A stretch of DNA of 18,989 nucleotides from Methanomicrobiales archaeon (GCA_012521035.1 JAAYND010000141.1:1-18989); one strand, 5' to 3'. Shown: positions 6,496-15,153, numbered from the stretch's first letter. Notes: a model not told the origin generated them from the letters alone. Numbers and translations are program-made.

Positions 6496-8163
6496 ATGTC
6501 AAGTCTTGGAGGACAACCAATTCTTATTCTGAAAGAGGGTAGCCAGCGTACCCGAGGCCGTGACGCACAGTCCGGCAATATCGCGGCCGCAAAGGCCGTC
6601 GCAAGCGCTGTACGGACAACACTCGGGCCCAAGGGCATGGACAAGATGCTCGTCGATACCATCGGTGATGTCGTCATCACAAACGACGGTGTGACCATCT
6701 TAAAGGAGATGGATATCGAGCACCCCGCCGCGAAGATGATGGTCGAGATCGCAAAGACCCAGGACGACGAGGTCGGCGACGGTACCACGACTGCGGTGGT
6801 CATCGCAGGCGAGCTCCTGAAGCGCGCCGAGGATCTCCTCGACCAGGATGTGCACCCGACGGTCATCGCCCACGGATACCGGATGGCTGCCGAGAAGGCG
6901 CAGAGCATCCTCGATGAGATCGCGATCGCCGTCAAGCCTGACGACATGGAGATGCTCAAGAAGATCGCCGACACGGCCATGACCGGCAAGGGCGCCGAGG
7001 CCGCGAAGGAGAAACTCACCGAGCTCGTCGTCAGGGCTATCACGATGGTCGCTGAGGATGACGGCACCGTCGATACCGAGTTCGTGAAGGTCGAGAAGAA
7101 GGTCGGCGGGTCTATCGAGGACTCCGAGATCGTCGAGGGTATGATCATCGACAAGGAGCGTGTGCACCCCGCCATGCCCCGTATCGTCAAGGATGCGAAG
7201 ATCCTGCTCCTGAACGCCGCCGTCGAGTTCAAGAAGACCGAGGTCGACGCCGAGATCAGCATAACGAGCCCTGACCAGCTCCAGATGTTCCTCGACGAAG
7301 AGGAGCGGATGATCAAGGGCATCGTCGACAAGATCGTCGCGAGCGGTGCAACCGTACTCTTCTGCCAGAAGGGTATCGACGACATCGCCCAGCACTACCT
7401 CGCCAAGGCCGGCATCTTTGCCGTGCGGCGTGTCAAGAAGAGCGATATGGAGAAGCTCGCCCGCGCCACCGGTGCGGCCATCGTGAGCTCCATCGACGCC
7501 ATCGCCCCCGAGGAACTCGGCAAGGCCGGCAACGTCGAGGAGAAGAGGATCTCCGGCGAAGAGATGATCTTCGTCACCGAGTGCGAGAATCCAAAGGCGG
7601 TCTCGGTCATCATCCGTGGCGGCACCGAGCATGTCGTCGCTGAGCTCGACCGTGCCATCGAGGATGCTCTCCGGGTCGTCAGCGTTGCCCTCGAGGACAG
7701 GAAGTTCGTCGCCGGCGGTGGTGCTCCTGAGATCGAGCTCTCGCTCCGTCTCCGCGAGTACGCTGCAACCGTCGGGGGACGTGCCCAGCTCGCCATCGAG
7801 GCGTTCGCAACCGCGCTTGAGATCATCCCGAGAACGCTTGCCGAGAACGCAGGTCTCGACCCGATCGATATGCTTGTCGCCCTCCGCGCAGCCCACGAGA
7901 AGGGTGGCGAGAGCGGGAAGTACATGGGACTTGATGTATTCAACGCTGTCTCCGGGAATATGCTCGATACAGGTGTTGTCGAGCCCCTGCGGGTGAAGAC
8001 CCAGGCGGTCTCAAGCGCCGCCGAGGCTGCCGTTATGATCCTCCGGATCGATGATGTCATCGCTTCATCCAAGTCTGCCGGTCCCTCTCCTGAGGAGATG
8101 GCTGCCATGGGCGGTGGCATGGGTGGCGGCATGGGTGGCATGGGCGGCATGCCCCCGATGTAA
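6496..8163 (+). CDS. thsA: Thermosome subunit (group II chaperonin)
   Basis: The thermosome is the archaeal ATP-driven double-ring chaperonin (CCT/TRiC type) that folds cytosolic proteins inside a lidded cage. The 555-residue length is normal. Near the N-terminus are 'TLGPKGMDK' (42-50) and the ATP-site motif 'GDGTTT' (94-99) with the aspartate needed for hydrolysis. The middle holds the apical region, and the tail from about residue 538 is a Gly/Met repeat ending 'GGMPPM', typical of archaeal subunits. Codon use is strongly biased to G/C-ending codons, as expected of a highly expressed gene. It is apparently monocistronic, with its own TATA box, ribosome binding site and a terminator at 8197-8227. 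Whether other thermosome genes exist elsewhere cannot be told. Long open frames on the opposite strand are by-products of this composition. Confidence 0.97.
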   Translation: MSSLGGQPILILKEGSQRTRGRDAQSGNIAAAKAVASAVRTTLGPKGMDKMLVDTIGDVVITNDGVTILKEMDIEHPAAKMMVEIAKTQDDEVGDGTTTAVVIAGELLKRAEDLLDQDVHPTVIAHGYRMAAEKAQSILDEIAIAVKPDDMEMLKKIADTAMTGKGAEAAKEKLTELVVRAITMVAEDDGTVDTEFVKVEKKVGGSIEDSEIVEGMIIDKERVHPAMPRIVKDAKILLLNAAVEFKKTEVDAEISITSPDQLQMFLDEEERMIKGIVDKIVASGATVLFCQKGIDDIAQHYLAKAGIFAVRRVKKSDMEKLARATGAAIVSSIDAIAPEELGKAGNVEEKRISGEEMIFVTECENPKAVSVIIRGGTEHVVAELDRAIEDALRVVSVALEDRKFVAGGGAPEIELSLRLREYAATVGGRAQLAIEAFATALEIIPRTLAENAGLDPIDMLVALRAAHEKGGESGKYMGLDVFNAVSGNMLDTGVVEPLRVKTQAVSSAAEAAVMILRIDDVIASSKSAGPSPEEMAAMGGGMGGGMGGMGGMPPM

Positions 8164-8196
8164 GATCACCGTACCGCTTCGTCGTAATACTGTACC

Positions 8197-8227
8197 GGGC
8201 CGGCCAGGCCCTGATTCTCTCTTTTTT
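8197..8227 (+). terminator. Hairpin and T-run after the thermosome gene
   Basis: GGGCC (8197-8201), a 5-nt loop and GGCCC (8207-8211) form a short GC stem. A pyrimidine-rich stretch ending in six T's (8222-8227) follows. Placed 34 bp after the thermosome stop, it would separate this gene from the kinase genes downstream. Between it and 8382 I see only TATA-like sites (for example near 8305-8330) for the next operon. Confidence 0.6.
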
Positions 8228-8381
8228 CATCTTATTCCCGGCATTATCCCTCCCGGGCTATAGAAACCAGTGAAGATCTCCTCTGCCGCATCAGAAGAGC
8301 TCACACTAAATATCAGCAGGCATAATATCCCCTTGAATAACCATCCCGGCCCTGTGGCACGGGACAGAGAGCATAACCCGG

Positions 8382-10262
8382 ATGCCGATGAAAAAAGCAG
8401 TGCGCCCGTCGCTTCCCCTGGCCTTCTATCTCCTGCTCGCCATCTTGCTTGCGATGGCTCCCGTCGTCTACCTGATATCATTCTCCGGGTATGCCAGCGT
8501 CCGACAGGGACTTGAGGCTGATACCGGGGTGCTCCAGGATCAGACTGAGTACAGCATCGCTCTTGCGATGCGCCTGCTGGGTGCCGGGAAAAAACTCCTC
8601 GACGATACCCTGGATAACGAGATGCGGGAGGGGTTCGTCCCGTTTGTCGCTGAGTATGAGCGGGCGGGAGGGGATCCGGGCGCGATGGACCTCGCCCGGG
8701 TTAAGGAGGACCTCGGGGGCAGGATGGATCTCTATATCATCAACGAGGACGGCATCATCGAGTACACCACCCACATCCCTGAGCTCGGGTACGATTTCAG
8801 AAATATCCCTGACTTCTACGACCGCATAACAGATATCCGGCTAAGTGGCGCCTTCTCGGCCGACAGGGTTGTCGTCGATCTCACGACCGGCGAGCGCCGG
8901 AAGTATGCCTACCTCCCCTCCCCCGACCGCCGCTACCTCCTCGAGCTCGGGCTCCTGGATCCGGAATTCCTGCAGCAGCGTGAGGAGTTGAGCTACGCGG
9001 ATGCGGTCGATGAGGTGGTGAAGAGCGATCCCCACGTCAGCACTATCCGGATCTTTGACTTCCGGGGCGAGCGGATCGCGGGCGAGGCACATCCTGACGA
9101 TGAACGCCGGGTGGCCCTGGCCCGGCAGGCGTACCGGGAGCAGACCAGACTTGAAGCGGAGGATACCGCCAGGGGGGAGGTGATCCGCTACATCTACATC
9201 GACAGGGCGGATAGCGATCACGCATCAGACACGAGCATGGTCGTTGAGGTGGCCTACAACGCAAAGGTCGTCGAGGAGAAGATCGCGGGGATGTTCTCCC
9301 GGCACATCAGAACCCTGTTCATCGGGATCTTCCTCATCGCCGCCCTCTCTCTCATCGCCGTGCGATCCCTGACACGACCGATGCGCACCCTCGTTGAGGA
9401 TGTCGACGCCATCGCCGGCGGCGACCTGGACCGCCATATACAGGTCGGTGGATGTGATGAGTTTGCCCATCTCTCTGAGAGCGTATCGGTGATGGTCGCC
9501 TCCTTAAAAGAGACCCTGCAAAAACTCCAGGACTCAGAGAGAGCGCTCATCCGCCACAACGAGACCCTCGAGGATGAGATCCAGGAACGGACGGCCGCCC
9601 TCGATGAGTCCGACCGTATGGCATCACTCCTGCTTGACATCATGGGCCATGACATCGGAGGCGCAAACAACATCGCAAATATATATTCTGACCTCCTCCT
9701 CAGCGATCTCGAGGGAACGCCCGAAGCGGAACACCTCCGGAAGGCAAAGGCAGGACTTGCGAAGAGCATCGAGATCGTGCACAACGTCAACACCATCCGG
9801 CATATCGGGGAGAGGTCGGAAGCCTTTAAGGCAGTCGATCTCGATCGGGTTATCAGGGACGAGATCGAACGCGCCCCCACATCCCGGATAACCTGCTCCG
9901 GCACCACGGCCTCTGTCCTTGCCGATGATCTCCTGCCTGAGGTCTTCTCAAACCTCATCGGCAACGCTGTGAAGTTCGGCGGTCCGGAGGTCTGGATCAC
10001 CATCCAGGTCGAGGAATGCGACGATGAGGTTCTGGTCTCCATCGAGGATACCGGGCCGGGTATCCCTGATACCGTGAGGCCACGGCTCTTTGACAGACTG
10101 GCCCGGGGAGGTGGCGGGGCCTCAGGGAGTGGACTCGGGCTCTACATCTGTCGGACGCTTATTGCACGCTATGGAGGGAGGATGTGGGCAGAGAGCCGGG
10201 AAGGTGGAGGCACAGTGGTCCGGTTCACCCTCCGGAAGGCGAGAGAGGGCGGTGCACCATGA
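8382..10262 (+). CDS. Membrane sensor histidine kinase (tandem copy 1)
   Basis: This 626-residue kinase has a membrane helix at about 11-33 and an extracytoplasmic sensor of about 275 residues. The sensor includes a Cache-like segment, 'LYIINEDGIIEYTT' (117-130). A second helix follows (about 310-329), then HAMP (328-380), a coiled linker (380-410), a dimerisation/phosphoacceptor domain with His423 in 'DIMGHDIGG', and an HATPase domain: N box 'NLIGNAV' (524-530), G1 'DTGPG' (556-560), G2 'GSGLGL' (582-587). It probably autophosphorylates on His423 in response to an external ligand; ligand and partner are unknown. No response regulator is adjacent. The residues after the phosphoacceptor are HDI-GG, where the second copy has HDI-NN. 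A start at 8388 is equally possible. Its stop overlaps the next start (ATGA). Confidence 0.88.
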   Translation: MPMKKAVRPSLPLAFYLLLAILLAMAPVVYLISFSGYASVRQGLEADTGVLQDQTEYSIALAMRLLGAGKKLLDDTLDNEMREGFVPFVAEYERAGGDPGAMDLARVKEDLGGRMDLYIINEDGIIEYTTHIPELGYDFRNIPDFYDRITDIRLSGAFSADRVVVDLTTGERRKYAYLPSPDRRYLLELGLLDPEFLQQREELSYADAVDEVVKSDPHVSTIRIFDFRGERIAGEAHPDDERRVALARQAYREQTRLEAEDTARGEVIRYIYIDRADSDHASDTSMVVEVAYNAKVVEEKIAGMFSRHIRTLFIGIFLIAALSLIAVRSLTRPMRTLVEDVDAIAGGDLDRHIQVGGCDEFAHLSESVSVMVASLKETLQKLQDSERALIRHNETLEDEIQERTAALDESDRMASLLLDIMGHDIGGANNIANIYSDLLLSDLEGTPEAEHLRKAKAGLAKSIEIVHNVNTIRHIGERSEAFKAVDLDRVIRDEIERAPTSRITCSGTTASVLADDLLPEVFSNLIGNAVKFGGPEVWITIQVEECDDEVLVSIEDTGPGIPDTVRPRLFDRLARGGGGASGSGLGLYICRTLIARYGGRMWAESREGGGTVVRFTLRKAREGGAP

Positions 10263-12151
10263 CGACGCCGGGCTCCAGCAGGAGGTGGCGCTGTCACCTT
10301 AGAACCCACCTCCCCCTCATCATGATCCTGATCACGCTTCCCGTGATAGGGGCGATCTCGTTCCTGGACTACCGGGAGGTCGAGGAGACCCTGATCGCCG
10401 GGGATGACCTCTTCCGGGAAGAGACAGAGGCGAACGTTGTCCGGTCGTTGCGCCTCGTGGACACGGGGTTGAAACTCTTCGATAGAACGCTTGACTCCCG
10501 GATGGTGGAGGGGTTCGGCCCGGTCTTTGCCGAATACGAACGTGCAGGAAATGACCCGGGTGGGATGGATCTCGCCCGGATCCAGGAAGACCTCGGAGAA
10601 GGGATGGATATCTACATAATCAACGAGTCGGGCGTCATCGAGTACAGCACCTATCCCCCGGACATCGGTCTTGATTTCAAGGGCGCGCCGGAGTTTTACG
10701 AACGGATCACGGATATCAGGCTTGGCGATACGATTGTCGTGGATCGCGTCGTGGTGGAGACGGCGGGCGGGAGCTGGCGGAAGTTTGCCTATATGCCCTC
10801 TCCCGATCACCGCTACGTCCTCGAGATCGGCCTCGCCTGTGACGCGACCAGGGCTGACCGCTATATCCTGGACTTCAGGACCCTGAGGGATGACCTGATG
10901 CGATCAAACCCCGCCCTCCGGGATATCCGGATCTACGATCGCTACGGAAGGATCGTCGATGCGGTCGGTTCAGGAGGCCCGATCGTGCCCGGAGCGGCGG
11001 ACCCGGTCGTCGCCTCGGTCTTTGAAGAGAGGGAGAGCAGGACGATCGCGGACGAAGATTCCGGGACCATCACCAGGTATGTCTTCATCGACCTCTCCGA
11101 TCCCGTCACCCCATCGGATGCGAGCCGGGTCGCCGGGCTGACATACACCACGGCTCTCCTCGGCGCCCGTATCGCGGCGGCGCGCCTCAACCGGATTATT
11201 GTGGTCCTCTTTGTGAGTCTCGCCGCATGCTGTATCGCGATCCTGGTCTCACGCCGGATCACCCGGCCGATACAGGAGATCGTACACGACGTCGACCGGA
11301 TCGCCGGCGGGGATCTCGATCACCCTATCCAGGTATCCGCCGGGACGGAGTTTGCCCGCCTCTCTGAGAGCATCAGCGTCATGGTGACCGCTCTCAAAGA
11401 GAACATCCAGCGCCTCAGGGAGTCTGAAGAGGCCCTGCGGGAGCGGGATGCCCGGCTCGACGATCTGGTCCGGGTGCGGGCCGCTGAACTTGAGGAGTCC
11501 AGCGAGGTGACAAACTTCTTCCTGGACGTCATGGTCCACGATATCAACAACGCCAACGCGGTCGCCATCGGCTACACGCAGTTCCTGGTCGATACCCTTG
11601 AAGGTGAACAACAGAAGATGGCTCAGAAGATGCTTGCAGGGCTACAGCAGAGCTCATCGATCGTCGGGCGCGTCGCCACCCTCCGGGAGGCCCGGGAAGG
11701 TGGGGCGGCGCTGGTGCGCGTGGACCTCGACCGGGTGATACGAGCGCAGATGGCCGATCACCCCGAAGTCCGGATCCGGTACGAGGGATCATCGGTCTTC
11801 GTCCTCGCCGATGATCTCCTTCCTGCGGTCTTCTCAAACCTCATCGGTAACGCCGTGAAGTTCGGCGGTCCGGATGTAGATATCGTCATCCGGGTTGAGG
11901 AGTGCGGTGATGAGGTCAGGGTCTCCGTCGAAGATACCGGGCCGGGTATCCCTGATACCGTGAAGGATAGCCTTTTTGGCCGGTTCTGGAAAGGGAGCGG
12001 GCACCTCTCCGGGCTCGGACTCGGGCTCTATATCTGCCGGACGCTCATCGAGCGGTATGGCGGGAGGATCCGGGCGGAGGATCGGGTGGAGGGCCGGCCG
12101 GAGTGTGGCACGGCTATCAGGTTCACACTCAAAATTGCGGGTGAGACCTGA
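10259..12151 (+). CDS. Membrane sensor histidine kinase (tandem copy 2)
   Basis: This 630-residue paralogue of the preceding gene has the same architecture. Membrane helices lie at about 15-35 and 311-331, enclosing a Cache-like sensor with 'IYIINESGVIEYST' (118-131). Then come HAMP (332-385), a linker, His427 in 'DVMVHDINN', N box 'NLIGNAV' (527-533), G1 'DTGPG' (559-563) and G2 'GLGLGL' (585-590). The start at 10259 overlaps the stop of copy 1 by four bases and follows a good ribosome binding site (GAGGGCGGTG). An upstream in-frame ATG at 10184 would lie inside copy 1 and is rejected. Sensor domains are alignable but more divergent than the ATPase ends, where DNA runs are almost identical. 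The pair may detect related ligands or form heterodimers (inference). The stop lies six bases from the convergent YwbE gene. Confidence 0.9.
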   Translation: MTTPGSSRRWRCHLRTHLPLIMILITLPVIGAISFLDYREVEETLIAGDDLFREETEANVVRSLRLVDTGLKLFDRTLDSRMVEGFGPVFAEYERAGNDPGGMDLARIQEDLGEGMDIYIINESGVIEYSTYPPDIGLDFKGAPEFYERITDIRLGDTIVVDRVVVETAGGSWRKFAYMPSPDHRYVLEIGLACDATRADRYILDFRTLRDDLMRSNPALRDIRIYDRYGRIVDAVGSGGPIVPGAADPVVASVFEERESRTIADEDSGTITRYVFIDLSDPVTPSDASRVAGLTYTTALLGARIAAARLNRIIVVLFVSLAACCIAILVSRRITRPIQEIVHDVDRIAGGDLDHPIQVSAGTEFARLSESISVMVTALKENIQRLRESEEALRERDARLDDLVRVRAAELEESSEVTNFFLDVMVHDINNANAVAIGYTQFLVDTLEGEQQKMAQKMLAGLQQSSSIVGRVATLREAREGGAALVRVDLDRVIRAQMADHPEVRIRYEGSSVFVLADDLLPAVFSNLIGNAVKFGGPDVDIVIRVEECGDEVRVSVEDTGPGIPDTVKDSLFGRFWKGSGHLSGLGLGLYICRTLIERYGGRIRAEDRVEGRPECGTAIRFTLKIAGET

Positions 12152-12157
12152 TCCCTC

Positions 12158-12373
12158 TCACCCGATGATCATCTGCACCCGCCCGACCTGGCCATCCCTG
12201 AGGCGGACCTTGATCCCGTGGGGGTGAAAGGATGAGTTCGTCAGGAGTTCAGCAACAACGCCCCTGGTGCGCTTCCCGGTCCGCTGGTCACGTTTGAGCA
12301 CGACATCCACCGTCATGCCCGGGCGGATGGCGGCCCGCATCCGTCCGTTCACGGGTGCCGGTTCACTCTTCAT
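12158..12373 (-). CDS. YwbE family conserved protein
   Basis: This 71-residue protein of the YwbE family has no function established that I know of. Nearly the whole length is conserved: 'IRPGMTVDVVLKRDQRTGK' (residues 17-35), then 'VAELLTNSSFHPHGIKVRL' and 'DGQVGRV' at the end. It looks like a small SH3-like beta-barrel, which suggests nucleic acid or ribosome association, but that is inference. The chosen ATG at 12373 lies inside the last codons of lysS, giving an 11-base overlap and coupling. GAGG upstream of it within lysS can serve as ribosome binding site. Longer starts (12385) add only MRMP; a shorter one (12340) would trim the N-terminus to about 60 residues. It ends six bases from the convergent kinase gene. 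Confidence 0.85.
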   Translation of the reverse strand: MKSEPAPVNGRMRAAIRPGMTVDVVLKRDQRTGKRTRGVVAELLTNSSFHPHGIKVRLRDGQVGRVQMIIG

Positions 12374-13898
12374 CGGCATCCTCATTCGAACCCGGGAGGA
12401 GAGTCTTCATCTGCGGGAAGAGGATCACTTCCTTGATCGAGTCTCTGCCGGTGAGGAGCATCACCAGGCGATCAATGCCGATCCCGACGCCGCCGGTCGG
12501 GGGCATACCGTAGCCGAGGGCGCATATGAAGTCGTAATCGATCATCTGCGCCTCAAGGTCACCCCGGCGGCGCTTCGCATCCTGTTCCTCAAGCCGGGCT
12601 TTCTGGTCGAGGGGGTCGTTCAATTCGGAGAAACCGTTTGCCATCTCCATGCCGGCCATGAAGAGCTCGAACCGCTCGGTCATCCCCTCGATCTTCCGGT
12701 GCTTCTTTGCAAGAGGCGAGTTCTCGATGGGGAAGTTGTAGATGAACGTCGGCTGGATGAGGTTCTTCTCGCCGAAGTGTTCGAAGAAGAGCGCCAGGAA
12801 CTCTCCCCGGGTCCCGGCGTCCTCGCACCCCTCGACGCCGTGCTCCCCGGCAAACGCACGGAGCTCATCGACTGAGTGATCACTGACGCTGATCCCGGCG
12901 TACTCCCGCACCGCCTCATCCATGGTGAGCCGGCGCCAGGGCCGGGAGACGTCAATCTCATGCCCCGCAAATGATATCGCCGTAGTCCCGCAGACCACCT
13001 CTGCCAGGTGCACGATGATCTCCTCGGTGAGGTCCATCATATCGTTGTAGTCCTGGTAGGCCTCGTAGATCTCGACCATCGAGAACTCAGGGTTATGGTT
13101 GGTGTCGATATCCTCGTTTCGGAAGTTCTTTGCGATCTCAAAGACCTTCTCAAAACCTCCGACGACCAGGCGCTTGAGGTAGAGCTCCGGCGCAATCCGG
13201 AGGTAGAGCTTCTGGTCGAGGAAGTTGTGGTAGGTGGTGAACGGCCGGGCGTTTGCGCCACCGTATATCGGTTGCAGGGTCGGGGTCTCAAACTCCAGGT
13301 AGTCGCGCTCGAAGAGGAATTGCCGCAGGAGTGATATGATCCTGCTCCTCGTCCGGAACGTCTCCCGGCTCTCCTCGTTCATGATCAGGTCGATGTAGCG
13401 CTGCCGGTAGCGGGTCTCGATGTTCTTGAGCCCGTGGAACTTCTCGGGGAGGGGGCAGATCGACTTTGAGAGGAGTTCGAACCGGTCGACCCAGATCGTG
13501 ATCTCCCCCATCTTCGTCCGGAAGACGTGGCCGAAGACGCCTATGATATCCCCGGCATCGATGTACTGCCTGAAGAGGTTGAATGCCTCCTCGCCGAGAT
13601 CGTTCTTTCGTATATAGAGCTGTATCCTCCCGTCCGCATCTCCGATATCGGCGAATATCGTCTTCCCGTGCTGGCGGACCACGTAGACCCGGCCTGCGGT
13701 GCTGACGGCATCAGCGCTTTTATCGTGCCCGATATCGGCGAATCGCTCCTTGATCTCGCGAACGGTATCTGTGCGTTCAAATTTATAGGGATATACCGTC
13801 ACTCCACGCTCGCGGAGGGCCTGTATCTTATCGATCTTTGTTGTATCAAAACAGAGATGGTCCATATCACTCATTGTGTAAGCAGCTCCATTTGCCAT
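12363..13898 (-). CDS. lysS: Class II lysyl-tRNA synthetase
   Basis: It charges tRNA-Lys with lysine. The 511-residue protein has an N-terminal OB-fold anticodon-binding domain (about 65-145) and a class II catalytic core. Motif 1 is around 'FLFERDYLEFETPTL' (194-208), motif 2 is 'FRNEDIDTNHNPEFSMVEIY' (259-278), and motif 3 is 'GVGIGIDRLVMLLTG' (470-484). Many archaea use the unrelated class I enzyme, so the class II form in a euryarchaeote indicates old transfer or replacement. The start is uncertain: ATG 13898 lies near the predicted transcription start, but ATG 13874 (MSDMDHL) gives a more usual N-terminus and has GGAG upstream. Codon use does not differ visibly from its neighbours. The ywbE-like gene overlaps its end. 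Confidence 0.95.
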   Translation of the reverse strand: MANGAAYTMSDMDHLCFDTTKIDKIQALRERGVTVYPYKFERTDTVREIKERFADIGHDKSADAVSTAGRVYVVRQHGKTIFADIGDADGRIQLYIRKNDLGEEAFNLFRQYIDAGDIIGVFGHVFRTKMGEITIWVDRFELLSKSICPLPEKFHGLKNIETRYRQRYIDLIMNEESRETFRTRSRIISLLRQFLFERDYLEFETPTLQPIYGGANARPFTTYHNFLDQKLYLRIAPELYLKRLVVGGFEKVFEIAKNFRNEDIDTNHNPEFSMVEIYEAYQDYNDMMDLTEEIIVHLAEVVCGTTAISFAGHEIDVSRPWRRLTMDEAVREYAGISVSDHSVDELRAFAGEHGVEGCEDAGTRGEFLALFFEHFGEKNLIQPTFIYNFPIENSPLAKKHRKIEGMTERFELFMAGMEMANGFSELNDPLDQKARLEEQDAKRRRGDLEAQMIDYDFICALGYGMPPTGGVGIGIDRLVMLLTGRDSIKEVILFPQMKTLLPGSNEDADEE

Positions 13899-14118
13899 GC
13901 AGTCCCGTATTGGCCCCTATCCCCTGCCCCATCATAATTCCGGGGAGATCGGGCCGCACCCTCATGGACAGATCTTATTATACATTTCCCCTCCGGAGTT
14001 ATTAACCTTTGAGAGGGCATGCGACTTCTTATGCCCTGTCCGGATACGTCTGCGCAAGACTGCCCGCGGAAGATCGAATGTAAAGTGATATCATGAGCGA
14101 ACCATCAATAGTTTGAGC
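13899..14118. promoter_or_regulatory. Divergent lysS / udg intergenic region
   Basis: This 220-bp region holds several TATA-like sites: one at about 13976-13984 usable in either direction, one near 13930-13938 for lysS (minus strand), and AAGTGATATCA at 14083-14093, which lies about 28 bp before the udg ATG and predicts a leaderless udg mRNA. AGGGCAT (14014-14020) and ATGCCCT (14031-14037) form a perfect 7-bp inverted repeat with a 10-nt spacer, of unknown meaning. No gene is seen. Confidence 0.45.
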
Positions 14119-14715
14119 ATGGTGCAGGAGACGGAAAGGCAGGAGGCGATGGAGAAACTCGCCACCGTCATCAACGAATGCCGGAAGTGCCCTCTCTGGG
14201 AGGAGGCCTGCCATGCGGTCCCCGGAGAGGGGGATGCCGGTGCACGCCTCATGCTCATCGGTGAAGCGCCGGGGAAGCAGGAAGACCTCACCGGCCGGCC
14301 GTTTGTGGGGCGCGCCGGAAAGTTGCTCGATGGTCTTCTCGCCGGTATCGGCCTTGCGCGAACCGGGGTCTTCATCGGGAATATCGTCAAGCACCGGCCT
14401 CCCGGGAACCGCGATCCCCGGGACGAGGAGATCCGTGCCTGCACGCCCTACCTCGAGGAACAGATCCGGATCATACGACCGGATGTGATCGTGACGCTCG
14501 GCCGGCACTCGAGCAGGTACATCCTCTCCTTCCTGCCGGTGGAGTTTGACCGGATCACCGATATCCGTGGGACCGTCTACCCCTGTTCCCTCTTCGATCA
14601 TCCAGTCCGGATCATCCCGACCCTCCACCCCGCCGCCGCGCTCTACAACCCGGCATACCGCGAGGCCCTGGAAGAAGACTTCGAGGTCATCGGGCGTGAA
14701 CTCGCAGAGGGTTGA
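14119..14715 (+). CDS. udg: Family 4 uracil-DNA glycosylase, with an altered Fe-S ligand
   Basis: Family 4 enzymes excise uracil from DNA and carry a structural 4Fe-4S cluster. The 198-residue protein shows the motif 'GEAPGKQEDLTGRPFVG' (48-64), 'KHRPPGNRDP' (91-100) and the C-terminal 'LHPAA' (169-173). The expected cluster ligands are C-x2-C, then about 67 residues later Cys, then Cys 16 residues further. Here C21, C24 and C108 are present, but the third position is His92 (codon CAC) where archaeal and bacterial relatives have KCRPP. C31 and C156 are extra cysteines. The ATG at 14119 is preferred over the in-frame TTG at 14113 because the TATA box at 14083-14093 places the transcript start there. 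A Nudix gene follows after six bases, presumably in the same operon. Confidence 0.93.
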   Translation: MVQETERQEAMEKLATVINECRKCPLWEEACHAVPGEGDAGARLMLIGEAPGKQEDLTGRPFVGRAGKLLDGLLAGIGLARTGVFIGNIVKHRPPGNRDPRDEEIRACTPYLEEQIRIIRPDVIVTLGRHSSRYILSFLPVEFDRITDIRGTVYPCSLFDHPVRIIPTLHPAAALYNPAYREALEEDFEVIGRELAEG

Positions 14716-14721
14716 AGACCG

Positions 14722-15153
14722 ATGGTGAAGGAGAAATCATATGGGGCGGTCGTCTTCCGGCGAGACAGAGATCCCCTGTATCTCATCCTGCAGTACGGAG
14801 CCGGGCACTGGGACCTGGTGAAGGGGCATGGTGAGCGGGGTGAGAGCGAGAAGGAGACGGTGCTCCGCGAACTCGAGGAGGAGACCGGGATCACCCACGC
14901 CACGTTCATCCCCGGGTTCCGTGAGGTGATCCACTACTTCTTCCAGCGCCGGGGCCGCACGGTCTACAAGGAGGTCGTCTACTACCTGGTCGAGACCACC
15001 GAGGAGGAGGTGCACCTCTCCGATGAGCACGTCGCCTACCGGTGGCTCCCGTACGGCGAGGCGATAGAGATGATCACGTTTGCAAACTCAAAGCGGATGG
15101 TCGGGCAGGCGCACGACCTCGTGATGATGCTCAAGCGCCGGAACAGTGGATAG
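14722..15153 (+). CDS. Nudix hydrolase, Ap4A hydrolase-like
   Basis: This 143-residue Nudix protein has the complete box G-x5-E-x7-REUxEExGU at residues 35-57: G35, E41, R49-E50, E53-E54 and G56. Size and overall pattern ('GAVVFRR' at the N-terminus, 'GHWDLVKGHGE' into the box, 'VYYLVE' and 'YRWLPYGEA' later) resemble archaeal bis(5'-nucleosyl)-tetraphosphatases, which split Ap4A to ATP and AMP. Other nucleotide-cleaning substrates are possible, and its place directly after the uracil-DNA glycosylase would also suit a pool-sanitising role (inference). The start at 14722 follows the glycosylase stop by six bases, with AGAGGG within that gene's end as possible ribosome binding site. The end is eight bases from the convergent DUF1622 gene, with no room for separate terminators. 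Confidence 0.88.
   Translation: MVKEKSYGAVVFRRDRDPLYLILQYGAGHWDLVKGHGERGESEKETVLRELEEETGITHATFIPGFREVIHYFFQRRGRTVYKEVVYYLVETTEEEVHLSDEHVAYRWLPYGEAIEMITFANSKRMVGQAHDLVMMLKRRNSG

Noticed and set aside
6471..8150. Three long minus-strand frames (304, 398 and 251 codons) opposite the thermosome gene
   Set aside because: They are mirror images of a highly biased coding sequence and consist of Ser/Arg-rich or Asp/Leu-rich runs without motifs.
8205..8381. CRISPR, tRNA or insertion-sequence signals in this and other intergenic regions
   Set aside because: No regularly spaced repeats, no T-arm consensus with matching acceptor stem, and no transposase or terminal inverted repeats were seen anywhere in the window.
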